DNA of 24,501 bases from Bacteroidota bacterium (GCA_022708385.1 JAKIYU010000006.1:1-24501), one strand, 5' to 3'. Shown: positions 8,715 through 16,845, counted from the first letter of the stretch. Made by a program: numbers and translations. Notes: generated by a model from the sequence alone, not told the origin.

Positions 8715-9122
8715 ATGAAAGCCAAAACCGACCAGCCTCTTATTTTCATAGTTGATGATGATGAGGCATTTACAAGGCTTGTTGCCAGGGAACTTAACAA
8801 AGCTGAATATAAAAAAATTGAAGTGTATGCCAATGGCACCCTAATGATGGATAATCTTGTCAAAAAGCCTGACATTGTGTTCTTGGATTATACACTTGAA
8901 CCCGAAATGAATGGATTGGATGTGTTGAAAAAGATTAAGGAAACTGACAAAGGCATTTATGTCATTATGTTTACGGCGGCCGAAAAAATAGAACTTGCCA
9001 TTGACTCTTTACGACTGGGCGCTTACGATTATATCATTAAAAATGAAAATGCCTTCGTTAAAATTGTAAACAGGATAAAAAAAATTATTAAAGAAAAACA
9101 TTTGTTTGAACAATCAAGATAA
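8715..9122 (+). CDS. Single-domain response regulator (soluble paralogue of the 2021-2521 receiver)
   Basis: A 135-residue protein that is almost entirely a REC domain: acidic pocket DDD (14-16), phospho-acceptor D58 in VFLDYTL, switch T87 in IMFTAAE, and lysine K109 in GAYDYIIK. Its sequence follows the 2021-2521 protein along the whole receiver. Shared blocks are PLIFIVDDD at the start, MNGL-VLKKI in the middle and GAYDY-IK near the end, and by eye roughly half the residues agree. It stops after a short basic helix and has no membrane segment or output domain. It probably takes phosphate from the kinase just upstream and acts by protein contact or as a phosphate shuttle or sink. That role is inferred from position and domain content. 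Confidence 0.92.
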   Translation: MKAKTDQPLIFIVDDDEAFTRLVARELNKAEYKKIEVYANGTLMMDNLVKKPDIVFLDYTLEPEMNGLDVLKKIKETDKGIYVIMFTAAEKIELAIDSLRLGAYDYIIKNENAFVKIVNRIKKIIKEKHLFEQSR

Positions 9123-9200
9123 TTAAATAATTTCAATTATTTTAGCGTTCTAATAAATTATAGCTTCGTTTAAAACAAATAAATCATTTGACTGCAGCGT

Positions 9201-9668
9201 ATGGATAAGAAAATTGTTATTATTTCGGTTGAAGATGATCCCGGACATGCCGTTCTTATAGAGAAAAATTTAAAAAATTCGGAAATCATTAAGGATATTA
9301 TCAAGTTTAATAACGGTGAGGATGCCTTGAATTTTTTACTTAAAAAAACATCGCCTCACCGGCAAAAAAATGTGCAGTATGTGCTTCTGCTCGACATTAA
9401 AATGCCGCGCGTGGATGGTATTGAAGTATTGCGCAAAGTAAAAGAAGATGATGAGCTTAAAAAAATGCCCGTCATTATGCTCACCACGACTGATGACCCT
9501 AAAGAAATCGAATTGTGCTATAAATTAGGTTGCAACAATTATATTACGAAACCGGTCGATTATAACAAGTTCAGCGATATTATCAGCAACCTTGATAATT
9601 TCCTGAAAATTGTAAAATTACCCTCAATTAATGGAGAAGGTATTGAATGTCATTTCTTTAATAACTAA
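9201..9668 (+). CDS. Rcp1-type single-domain response regulator
   Basis: A 155-residue receiver of the type found beside phytochrome-like kinases (Rcp1 family). It has the acidic cluster EDD (11-13), the phospho-acceptor D65 in LLLDIKMP, the following DG at 72-73, T95-T97 in IMLTTTDDP, and K117 in YITKPVD. The loop of about 20 residues before the phospho-acceptor strand and the C-terminal extension after NFLKIV are typical of that subfamily. No output domain is present. It lies 78 bp after the previous receiver and 15 bp before the hybrid kinase, so it is probably co-transcribed with the latter. The HisKA of the large kinase (SHDLRSP motif) belongs to the phytochrome-like kinase group that usually pairs with such receivers, so either kinase could be its donor. 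Confidence 0.92.
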   Translation: MDKKIVIISVEDDPGHAVLIEKNLKNSEIIKDIIKFNNGEDALNFLLKKTSPHRQKNVQYVLLLDIKMPRVDGIEVLRKVKEDDELKKMPVIMLTTTDDPKEIELCYKLGCNNYITKPVDYNKFSDIISNLDNFLKIVKLPSINGEGIECHFFNN

Positions 9669-9683
9669 TGACCTGATGCATTG

Positions 9684-11663
9684 ATGAATAAGAAAATCAG
9701 CGAACCGAAAAGAATACTTGTTATTGAAGATGATATAGGTCTCAACAGACTTATTCAGAAAAAACTTAGCACTGAAGGCTACATGGTTACAGGTGTTCAT
9801 TCGGGCGATGAAGCTTTATCTTGGTTGAAAAATAACGATTTCGACCTTATCCTGGTGGACTATATTCTTGAAAATACTGATGCACGGAAAATTTTAAAAA
9901 GGCTTCAGAAGAACAGAATTTCACCTATTCCATTTGTAATAATTACAGGCAATGGCGATGAACGGGTGGCTGTAGAAATGATGAAACTGGGTGCTCTGGA
10001 CTATTTAATTAAAGATGCTGCTTTTATCGAACTGCTTCCTTCTATCGTTAAACAGGTACTGGAATATATACAGACCGAAAATAATCTTAAACTGTATCAA
10101 AAGGAGCTTGAGCAAAGTGAGATGCGATACCGCTTACTTGCTGAAAGCACCAACGATATGATCGACAAGAAAAATGTCGATGCCCGGTTTATTTATGTTT
10201 CCCCTGTTTGCAAGCAGATTCTCGGGTATAATGAAAATGAATTGCTCCACAAATATATTTACGATTTTATCCATCCCGATGAAAGGGATATCTATGAAAA
10301 GTATCATCAGGAACTGTTGCTGGATAGCGAAAAATCAATTGTTAAATATCGTTTCAGAAAAAGAAACGGACAGTATATATGGTTCGAAACAAATACAAAA
10401 GTACTGCGCAATCCCGAAAGCAATAATGTTGTGGAATTGGTATCGGTATCGAGAGATATTACCGAACAAATTAATACCGACAGGTTGATTAAAGAAAAAG
10501 AAGCGGCAGAGCTTGCCAATAAAGCAAAATCAGAGTTCCTGGCTAATATGAGCCACGAAATACGTAATCCCATGAACGCCATCATCGGCATGACCAACAC
10601 GCTGTTTAAAACTAACCTGACAGCCGACCAGCAGAAATTTATAAATGCCATTAAGATTTCATCTACTAACCTGATGAACCTTATAAATGATATTCTCGAC
10701 TTCTCTAAAATTGAAGCCAAACATATTGAAGTTAACAATATTGATTTCAATATCAGGGCATTGATTGAAGAGATTGTGTTTTTATATGAACACCAGGCTT
10801 CCGAAAAGCAACTGAAATTGTTATACGATATTAAACCCAATACGCATTGCGATTTGAATGGCGATGGCTTAAAATTAAAACAAATTCTTATCAACCTTGT
10901 TAATAATGCCATTAAGTTTACCGACAAAGGCTATGTTAAGATTGTGGTTGAGCAACTGAACGAATCTGTATCAGCTGTTGAATTGAAAATAAAGGTTGAA
11001 GATACCGGTATTGGTATAAGGAAAGAAGATTTCGGGAAGCTTTTCAAGCTGTTTACACAGCTCGACAGCTCGCCTTCAAAAAGGTATGCAGGCACCGGAC
11101 TGGGCCTGACAATTGTGAAAAGACTTACCGAAATACTCAGTGGTAATATTAATTTTGAAAGCGATTATGGCGTAGGTTCTTGTTTTATAATTACGGTGCC
11201 TTTTAATAAAAGCAATAAAACGGTACTTACTTATGAAGACTTGTGGCAGGAAACAAAACCTCATGCCAATCTCGATAATTTGCAGGTTTTACTTGCTGAA
11301 GATGACGGTATTAATCAGCTCTATCTGAAAAACTTTTTACAATCGTACAACTGCAAAGTGGATACAGCTTTTAATGGAGAACAGGTGCTCGAAAAATTCA
11401 ACAGCTATAAATATGATATTATTCTTATGGATGGGCAAATGCCTAAACTAGATGGCTTTGAAACCACACAGATGATTCGCCAAATTGAAAAGGATAAAAA
11501 TTATTCTCCGACCCCCATTGTTGCTATTACCGGCTATGCTACTGCAGGGGACAGGGAAAGGTTTATCAATGCAGGTATGGACGATTATGTTACCAAGCCT
11601 ATAAACGAAAATAAACTTATTGATATTATAAAAAAGTACTGTAAGGAAAACAGAAAAAACTAA
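9684..11663 (+). CDS. Hybrid sensor histidine kinase: REC-PAS-HisKA-HATPase_c-REC
   Basis: A 659-residue cytoplasmic hybrid kinase with no membrane segment. Domains are: REC1 (about 10-125; acidic pair EDD, phospho-acceptor D59 in LILVDYIL, lysine in DYLIKD); a PAS domain (about 145-270, ending in SVSRDITEQ); HisKA with H291 in FLANMSHEIRNPMNAI; HATPase_c with N box NLVNNAIKFTD, G1 VEDTGIGI and G2 GTGLGLTIV; and REC2 (about 533-655) with D583 in ILMDGQMP and lysine in DYVTKP. A receiver at the front suggests input from another kinase, such as the giant kinase upstream. The rear receiver is the normal hybrid-kinase relay site, but no Hpt domain is found in the window. A TTG sits directly before the chosen ATG. 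The gene ends 5 bp from the end of the convergent DUF721 gene. Confidence 0.95.
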   Translation: MNKKISEPKRILVIEDDIGLNRLIQKKLSTEGYMVTGVHSGDEALSWLKNNDFDLILVDYILENTDARKILKRLQKNRISPIPFVIITGNGDERVAVEMMKLGALDYLIKDAAFIELLPSIVKQVLEYIQTENNLKLYQKELEQSEMRYRLLAESTNDMIDKKNVDARFIYVSPVCKQILGYNENELLHKYIYDFIHPDERDIYEKYHQELLLDSEKSIVKYRFRKRNGQYIWFETNTKVLRNPESNNVVELVSVSRDITEQINTDRLIKEKEAAELANKAKSEFLANMSHEIRNPMNAIIGMTNTLFKTNLTADQQKFINAIKISSTNLMNLINDILDFSKIEAKHIEVNNIDFNIRALIEEIVFLYEHQASEKQLKLLYDIKPNTHCDLNGDGLKLKQILINLVNNAIKFTDKGYVKIVVEQLNESVSAVELKIKVEDTGIGIRKEDFGKLFKLFTQLDSSPSKRYAGTGLGLTIVKRLTEILSGNINFESDYGVGSCFIITVPFNKSNKTVLTYEDLWQETKPHANLDNLQVLLAEDDGINQLYLKNFLQSYNCKVDTAFNGEQVLEKFNSYKYDIILMDGQMPKLDGFETTQMIRQIEKDKNYSPTPIVAITGYATAGDRERFINAGMDDYVTKPINENKLIDIIKKYCKENRKN

Positions 11664-11668
11664 TACCG

Positions 11669-11962
11669 TTATTTTATCCGTACTTCGGTTATTGAGTTGT
11701 CTCCAATTTCGCTGTTGATTGTATTTTTAATCTTTTCTTTGGCATAGCTGAGTTCTGTGCGTAAGCTTGCCGAATTAACCTCTATGAACAGTACACCATT
11801 TCTTAAATACAGTGCTTGTGTATGATTCGATATCATCTTGCCCATAAGTTTTTCCCATAATTCCTTGATTCTGTTTTCTCTCACTTTATCTTTAATAAAG
11901 GGATAGGTGTTTAAAAAATCATTTATGGCGTCTTTTAATAGATAGGTGTTATGGTTGTTCAT
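11669..11962 (-). CDS. DUF721 (DciA-like) protein
   Basis: A 97-residue protein with the DUF721 pattern: an N-terminal helix (YLLKDAINDFLNTYP), a central ELWEKLMGKMISNHTQALYL segment and a LRNGVLFIEVNSASLRTEL strand-helix. It belongs to the family that includes DciA, the replicative-helicase loader or operator of many bacteria. The short form lying next to recF is common in Bacteroidota. Its start overlaps the recF stop by 4 bp (ATGA, 11959-11962), so the two are probably translationally coupled. A role with DNA replication or repair is inferred from the family and context. Confidence 0.85.
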   Translation of the reverse strand: MNNHNTYLLKDAINDFLNTYPFIKDKVRENRIKELWEKLMGKMISNHTQALYLRNGVLFIEVNSASLRTELSYAKEKIKNTINSEIGDNSITEVRIK

Positions 11963-13065
11963 TTGGCAGCATAAATATTGTTGTCGGTAACTTCGAAGTA
12001 GGCCGCTTGTATCCCTGCATTGTTCAGAACCCTTTTGACGCGTTCCATGTCTGTGTCGGTTATGAAAACCTGTCCAAAACGATGCCCTTCAACTATTTTC
12101 ATTAAAAACTCTACCCTGTTGTTGTCCAGTTTGTCGAAAATGTCATCGAGAAGCAGAATGGGCGTGGTGTTTTTTATTTCTTTTGTAACAGAAAACTGGG
12201 ACAGCTTGAGAGCAATAAGAAAAGTTTTTTGCTGCCCCTGGGAACCGTATTTTTTAAGGGGGAAACCATTGATGGTAAAATGCAGGTCGTCTTTATGTAT
12301 GCCAACCGTGGTATATAATGCTTTTCTGTCGTTGGGCAAAGCGTCTGCAAGTACTTTTTCGAAGTGCCCCTGCTGCAGGTGAGAGTCGTAGGTTATGCTA
12401 ATAATTTCATTACCGCCCGATAAATTGGTGTAATAATCCTGGAATATGGGAAGGAAATTTTTTATAAAAGCGGTTCTTTTGTCGAATATTTTATAACCTA
12501 ATTCAATAATTTTCTTATCCCATATTTCAAGCGCACTTTTATCGAAATATAAGTGTTCGTAAAAATTCTTTAACAGCGTGTTGCGCTGCAGTAAAGCTTT
12601 GTTATAGTTAATGAGGTGGTCGAGGTATAATTTGTCGTATTGTGCCAAAACACTGTCGATAAATTTACGTCTGATATCGCTTCCCTCATTTATATAGTCG
12701 GCATCGGACGGAGAAATAATTACCAGTGGCATTATACCAATGTGGTCGGATAATCGCTGGTATTCTTTATCATCCATTTTAAATATTTTCTTTTCATTCC
12801 GTCTTACAGCGCATGCTATTTCGTGGGGATTACCGTCAATAACAAAGGTGGCATTAATCATGAAAAAGGGCTCATTGTGATTAATGTTCTGGTAATCGAT
12901 GCTGTTGAAGTAACTTTTACAAAACGAAAGATAATAAACAGCGTCAAGTAAATTTGTCTTCCCTGCCCCGTTGTTACCAATAAAACAGTTAATAGTGGCA
13001 GAGGGTTTTATTTCTCCGTTTTTAAAGTTTTTGAAATTAAGAACCGATAGCTTGCTTATGTACAT
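11959..13065 (-). CDS. recF: DNA replication and repair protein RecF
   Basis: A 368-residue SMC/ABC-like ATPase that loads RecA at gapped DNA together with RecO and RecR. It has an N-terminal LNFKNFKNGEI strand, Walker A GNNGAGKT (30-37), the ABC signature region YGSQGQQKT about 30 residues before Walker B, and Walker B ILLLDDIFDKLD with the acidic pair near 307-308. The VFITDTD strand follows. Length is normal and all motifs are intact. It is in a minus-strand set with guaA and the LysM protein upstream (23-bp gap) and DUF721 overlapping downstream. Confidence 0.97.
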   Translation of the reverse strand: MYISKLSVLNFKNFKNGEIKPSATINCFIGNNGAGKTNLLDAVYYLSFCKSYFNSIDYQNINHNEPFFMINATFVIDGNPHEIACAVRRNEKKIFKMDDKEYQRLSDHIGIMPLVIISPSDADYINEGSDIRRKFIDSVLAQYDKLYLDHLINYNKALLQRNTLLKNFYEHLYFDKSALEIWDKKIIELGYKIFDKRTAFIKNFLPIFQDYYTNLSGGNEIISITYDSHLQQGHFEKVLADALPNDRKALYTTVGIHKDDLHFTINGFPLKKYGSQGQQKTFLIALKLSQFSVTKEIKNTTPILLLDDIFDKLDNNRVEFLMKIVEGHRFGQVFITDTDMERVKRVLNNAGIQAAYFEVTDNNIYAAK

Positions 13066-13088
13066 TTAGGGTAGGTTATATGGTCTGT

Positions 13089-14987
13089 TTATGGTGCTTC
13101 TTCAAGAATAAAGTTGTTATATCTGAGAAAGTTTATTGTTATGTTGTCGTATGACCCCTGAAACGGATTAACCCTGAATTGTAAAGGAGAAAAAAGAAAT
13201 CCTGCAGGGATATTGTTAATACATTCAGTAAAATTGGGCCCATAGTCGTAAAGTGAATTAATGAAAAACAGGCCTATGTCGTATCCCAGAAAGGCATAAT
13301 TGTCTGGCTCAATCTCGTATTTTAAACGAAATTTTTCAATAAAATCGATGGTGTTTGCATTGCGGTAATTAATGTAATTGGTCGTAAAATAATGGTATTT
13401 GAGTTTGTCGAGATAGGCCAGTTCTATGTTGTTGAATTTTTGCCAACTGGGTAATCCGAAAAGCATTAATTTTTCCTCTTCTTGTATTTCCGATAACTTG
13501 CGAATAAAATTAGAAACAAATGCCTCGTTGTTTGAAAGGCATAACACAATATTTGTCTTTCCTCCTTTGAGGTTGTTTATTATGCCTGTCAGGCCGTCGC
13601 GATTATAAAGCACTTCGGTGTATTTGAAAAAATTGGTATCGTTGCCCACTATGGAGTTCCAGTATTTTTTTATAATGCCCAGAATATTTTGCTCGTTTGC
13701 CGAATTGTTATTAACAATGAGAATGTTTTTGTCATTGTGTTTTTTGTACAGGTAATACACCAGTTGCTCAATTTGAATTTCTGCATTTGGTGATGTGTTG
13801 AAAAGTCCCTGGTAGGCCGGAAATGAAGAGTTGTCCGAAATGACGGGATTTACAATTTTAATTTTATTGTCTTTTGCAAAATTAGCCACTACATTAAAGG
13901 GTTCCTTAAAGAACGGGCCGATTATCAAATCCATTTTTTTTAAATCGGGTTTTCCTATAAGGTTTCGGGCTTTCTGAATGTCCTCTGTTATGTCAAATAC
14001 ATGTAGGTTAAGCGATACCCCTTTAAGTTTTAGGCTGTCGAGAGCCAGCATTAATCCCTGGTAAAACCCTATGTAAGTAAAAGGACGTACAGCTTTCCTT
14101 GATACCTGATAAGCATGGCTCGAAAAATCGGTGTTGATGTCGGCTACTTCTTCAAGATAAAGAGGGATAAGCAACCCAACTTGAAGAACCTTTTTACTTG
14201 GGTTAGGCGGGCAATTTACATTACGGATAACTTGAATCACAGTATCTCTATGGGTAACTTTGGGCGCCGTATCAGCTTTTATCTCAAAAGCAAAATTTAC
14301 AGTGGTAGGTATTTTGAGGTTCATTTTGGGCTTAATGCCTTTCTCTGCTTCGGGGTTTAAGGCAATGATGTCCTTAACAGGAACAACATATAGATTTGAT
14401 ATACTGAAAAGTGTTTCTTTGTTTTTAACAATATGAATGAAAAAGTTATTGGAAGTATCGGCCTGAGTGGTAATATTTTCAGGTTCAATAAGAGTTTTCC
14501 TTTTTGAATCAATGGCATTAGTTGAGACGACAAGTTTCTGGCCTGCTTTTAAACCGTTTTTTAGCTCAGGATTCAATTTCTCGAGTTCCTGAATGGAGAT
14601 ATTGTACTTTTTTGAAATGCCAAATAATGTTTCTCCCTTTTTAACCTCGTGCCATATTTTATCGTTTCTGTTAATTTTCGATGTGTCGGCTACTTCATTA
14701 ACCGCATACTCTACTGGAATTCTTAATATTTGACCTGTGCTGATGAGGTTGTTTACAATATTGTTTTCTTGAACTATAACCTGGATTGGTCTGTCGTAGG
14801 CAACCGCAATAGAATACAAGGTCTGGCCTTTTTCAACTTTGTGGAGATAAAATTCTTTATTATTGATGGTTTCAATTTTATCCGACACGAAAACACGTAT
14901 AACAGTATTTTCTTGTGCCAGCATAAGCCAGGGTTGAAATAATGAAATCGTAAATATTATAAACTGTATTAATTTGCTCTTCAACAT
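13089..14987 (-). CDS. Secreted protein with three LysM domains and a periplasmic-binding-protein fold
   Basis: A 632-residue exported protein. Residues 1-24 form a signal peptide ending in LMLAQ. Three LysM domains follow at about 47-91 (VEKGQTLYSIA), 112-154 (VKKGETLFGIS) and 184-227 (VKNKETLFSIS). Residues about 265-620 have the pattern of a type I periplasmic-binding fold of the branched-chain amino-acid receptor type: KVLQVGLLIPLY, then LIIGPFFKEPF, then NILIVNNNSA and a later DNYAFLGYDIGLFF. LysM modules normally bind peptidoglycan, so the protein is probably held at the cell wall in the periplasm. The ligand and role are unknown. It could be a structural or sensing protein and not a transporter part, as no ABC permease or ATPase is nearby. 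It sits 24 bp downstream of guaA and 23 bp upstream of recF. Confidence 0.88.
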   Translation of the reverse strand: MLKSKLIQFIIFTISLFQPWLMLAQENTVIRVFVSDKIETINNKEFYLHKVEKGQTLYSIAVAYDRPIQVIVQENNIVNNLISTGQILRIPVEYAVNEVADTSKINRNDKIWHEVKKGETLFGISKKYNISIQELEKLNPELKNGLKAGQKLVVSTNAIDSKRKTLIEPENITTQADTSNNFFIHIVKNKETLFSISNLYVVPVKDIIALNPEAEKGIKPKMNLKIPTTVNFAFEIKADTAPKVTHRDTVIQVIRNVNCPPNPSKKVLQVGLLIPLYLEEVADINTDFSSHAYQVSRKAVRPFTYIGFYQGLMLALDSLKLKGVSLNLHVFDITEDIQKARNLIGKPDLKKMDLIIGPFFKEPFNVVANFAKDNKIKIVNPVISDNSSFPAYQGLFNTSPNAEIQIEQLVYYLYKKHNDKNILIVNNNSANEQNILGIIKKYWNSIVGNDTNFFKYTEVLYNRDGLTGIINNLKGGKTNIVLCLSNNEAFVSNFIRKLSEIQEEEKLMLFGLPSWQKFNNIELAYLDKLKYHYFTTNYINYRNANTIDFIEKFRLKYEIEPDNYAFLGYDIGLFFINSLYDYGPNFTECINNIPAGFLFSPLQFRVNPFQGSYDNITINFLRYNNFILEEAP

Positions 14988-15011
14988 TTTATTGTATTCA
15001 AATTAGAAACG

Positions 15012-16541
15012 CTATTCCCACTCTATTGTTGCAGGGGGCTTTGAGCTGATGTCGTAAACTACCCTGTTCACGCCTTTTACGCTGTTGATTATCCTGTTTG
15101 AAATTTCAGCCAGAAATTCATACGGCAAATGTGCCCAGTCGGCGGTCATACCATCAGTAGAAGTTACAGCTCTCAGGCAAATGGTGTTTTCATAAGTTCT
15201 TTCATCGCCCATAACGCCTACCGACTTAACCGGCAGTAAAATAGTAGCTGCCTGCCATACCTTGTCGTAAAGTTTAAATTCAATTAGACCATCGATAAAG
15301 TGTGCGTCTGCTTCCTGCAAAATACCAACCTTTTCGGGTGTAATTTCTCCCAAAATGCGAATGCCAAGCCCGGGGCCGGGGAACGGATGCCGCTTCAGAT
15401 GGGCTTCCGAAATCTGTAAGGCCATGCCTACTTTTCGTACTTCGTCCTTAAAGAGAAATTTAAGAGGTTCAACAACTTTCAGGTGCATTTTTTCTGGCAG
15501 GCCGCCCACATTGTGGTGCGACTTTATTGTTGCCGAGGGGCCTTTTACAGAAATTGATTCGATAACATCGGGATAAATAGTTCCCTGTGCCAGCCAGCGG
15601 GCATCGGTAATCTTAAGTGCTTCGCGCTCGAAAACTTCGATAAATGTTTTTCCAATAGCTTTGCGTTTTCCCTCCGGATCGCTTATTCCTTTTAGGCTTC
15701 TGTAGAAATCATTTTTAGCATCAATGCCAATAATGTTAAGTCCGTAACCTGAGAAACTTTCGAGAACATTATTAAATTCGTTTTTTCGGAGCAGTCCGTT
15801 ATCAATAAAAATACAATGCAGATTTTTGCCTATGGCTTTATGCAGGAGCATGGCTGCCACCGATGAATCGATACCACCCGATAACCCCAGTATAACCTTG
15901 TCGTCTTTTAATGTCTGCTGCAATTCTTTTATTGTGCTTTCAACAAACGAATCGGGTGTCCAGCTTTGGGTAAATCCGCATATATCAACCACAAAGTTTT
16001 TTAATAACAGGGCGCCCTGGGTTGTGTGATAAACTTCGGGATGAAATTGTATGCCGTAAGTAGGCTCATTGTTTATTTTAAAACCGGCTATTTCAACATG
16101 GTTTGTACTGGCTGTAACAAAAGAATCGGTTGGTTTTGCACTTATTGTATCTCCATGCGACATCCATACCTGAGAACCTGTGTCGATGCCCCTGAAAAGA
16201 CTTTCGTTGCATACATATGATAGATTAGCCCTGCCATACTCTCTAATTTGTGAGCGTAATACACTGCCCCCAAATTGCTGTGCAATTAGCTGGGCGCCAT
16301 AACATACCGCTAGTATAGGTGTCTTACCCTTGAATGCAGTAAAATCAAAGGTGGGGGCTTCGGCATCATAAACCGAAAACGGGCTTCCGGAAAGGATAAC
16401 ACCTTTTACATGTTCGGTATGTTCAGGTATTTTTTTATTGTACGGATATATCTCACAAAACACGTTTAACTCCCGTACACGTCTGGCTATCAGTTGAGTA
16501 TATTGAGAGCCGAAATCAAAAATAAGAAGTGTTTCTTGCAT
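15012..16541 (-). CDS. guaA: GMP synthase (glutamine-hydrolysing)
   Basis: Converts XMP, ATP and glutamine to GMP, the last step of de novo guanine nucleotide synthesis. The 509-residue protein has an N-terminal class I glutamine amidotransferase domain with nucleophile C80 in AVCYGAQ and the His-Glu pair H167/E169 in FHPEVYHT. It is followed by the ATP pyrophosphatase domain with P-loop SGGIDSS (221-227) and the C-terminal dimerisation domain ending in KPPATIEWE. Length and motifs are normal. It is the first gene of a tightly spaced minus-strand set with the LysM protein, recF and DUF721. Confidence 0.98.
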   Translation of the reverse strand: MQETLLIFDFGSQYTQLIARRVRELNVFCEIYPYNKKIPEHTEHVKGVILSGSPFSVYDAEAPTFDFTAFKGKTPILAVCYGAQLIAQQFGGSVLRSQIREYGRANLSYVCNESLFRGIDTGSQVWMSHGDTISAKPTDSFVTASTNHVEIAGFKINNEPTYGIQFHPEVYHTTQGALLLKNFVVDICGFTQSWTPDSFVESTIKELQQTLKDDKVILGLSGGIDSSVAAMLLHKAIGKNLHCIFIDNGLLRKNEFNNVLESFSGYGLNIIGIDAKNDFYRSLKGISDPEGKRKAIGKTFIEVFEREALKITDARWLAQGTIYPDVIESISVKGPSATIKSHHNVGGLPEKMHLKVVEPLKFLFKDEVRKVGMALQISEAHLKRHPFPGPGLGIRILGEITPEKVGILQEADAHFIDGLIEFKLYDKVWQAATILLPVKSVGVMGDERTYENTICLRAVTSTDGMTADWAHLPYEFLAEISNRIINSVKGVNRVVYDISSKPPATIEWE

Positions 16542-16545
16542 GGGA

Positions 16546-16553
16546 CAAATTTA
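16546..16553 (-). promoter_or_regulatory. Candidate -7 promoter box of guaA
   Basis: Read on the minus strand the bases are TAAATTTG, a TAnnTTTG match ending only 4 bp before the guaA ATG. If used, the transcript would start at or next to the start codon (leaderless or nearly so). No good -33 box is visible, so support is limited. Confidence 0.32.
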
Positions 16554-16644
16554 AAAAAAATCGGTTAAACTTACTATAATATTTTAACACGATTATCACA
16601 CAAGGTATCTTATACCGATTGGAAAAATAATATAGTCCTTCCGT

Positions 16645-16673
16645 CCCGATGATGTTTATCGGGAGCTATCGGG
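16645..16673. repeat. Palindromic repeat of CCCGAT/ATCGGG units
   Basis: CCCGAT at 16645-16650 faces ATCGGG at 16658-16663 over a 7-nt loop, and a second ATCGGG follows at 16668-16673. The two right copies offer alternative stems. Confidence 0.7.
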
Positions 16674-16679
16674 TTTAAA

Positions 16680-16693
16680 TTCCGAATTCCGAA
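16680..16693. repeat. Two-copy heptamer tandem repeat TTCCGAA
   Basis: TTCCGAA occurs twice in direct succession. The 7-bp period is the same as in the tracts at 16713-16733 and 16846-16894. Confidence 0.65.
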
Positions 16694-16713
16694 CTTGCCT
16701 GCGGCAAGCAGGC
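16694..16713. repeat. Compact palindrome CTTGCC-TGC-GGCAAG with overlapping GCCTGC/GCAGGC
   Basis: CTTGCC (16694-16699) pairs with GGCAAG (16703-16708) over a 3-nt loop. GCCTGC (16697-16702) can instead pair with GCAGGC (16708-16713). The GC-rich stem stands out from the AT-rich surroundings. Confidence 0.75.
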
Positions 16714-16733
16714 TCCAAACTCCAAACTCCTAA
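16713..16733. repeat. Three-copy heptamer tandem repeat (CTCCAAA, CTCCAAA, CTCCTAA)
   Basis: Three consecutive 7-bp units directly abut the palindrome at 16694-16713, the third with one change. Confidence 0.7.
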
Positions 16734-16768
16734 CTGTTTTATGGCTGAGGCTATGGAAAGTGTGAGCC

Positions 16769-16784
16769 TGCCTGCCGTCAGGCA
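16769..16784. repeat. Palindrome TGCCTG-ccgt-CAGGCA
   Basis: A perfect 6-bp stem with a 4-nt loop. It shares the GCCTGC/GCAGGC theme with the palindrome at 16694-16713, about 75 bp away. Confidence 0.7.
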
Positions 16785-16845
16785 AGAGTGAGCCTTGAGT
16801 AAGTGTAAAGCCCGCACCCGAATGGCTAACCCGATAGCAATTGGG

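Noticed and set aside
9125..9142. Palindrome AAATAATT-TC-AATTATTT after the second receiver gene as a terminator
   Set aside because: The stem is purely A/T with a 2-nt loop and has no real T-tract after it. It is too weak to call in such AT-rich sequence.
10307..10927. 206-codon open frame antisense to the hybrid kinase
   Set aside because: It lies wholly within a well-supported REC-PAS-HisKA gene, and its composition (leucine, serine and isoleucine runs) is that of an antisense shadow.
16542..16640. Purine riboswitch upstream of guaA
   Set aside because: No conserved three-way-junction motifs are seen, and the best promoter box leaves no room for a leader.
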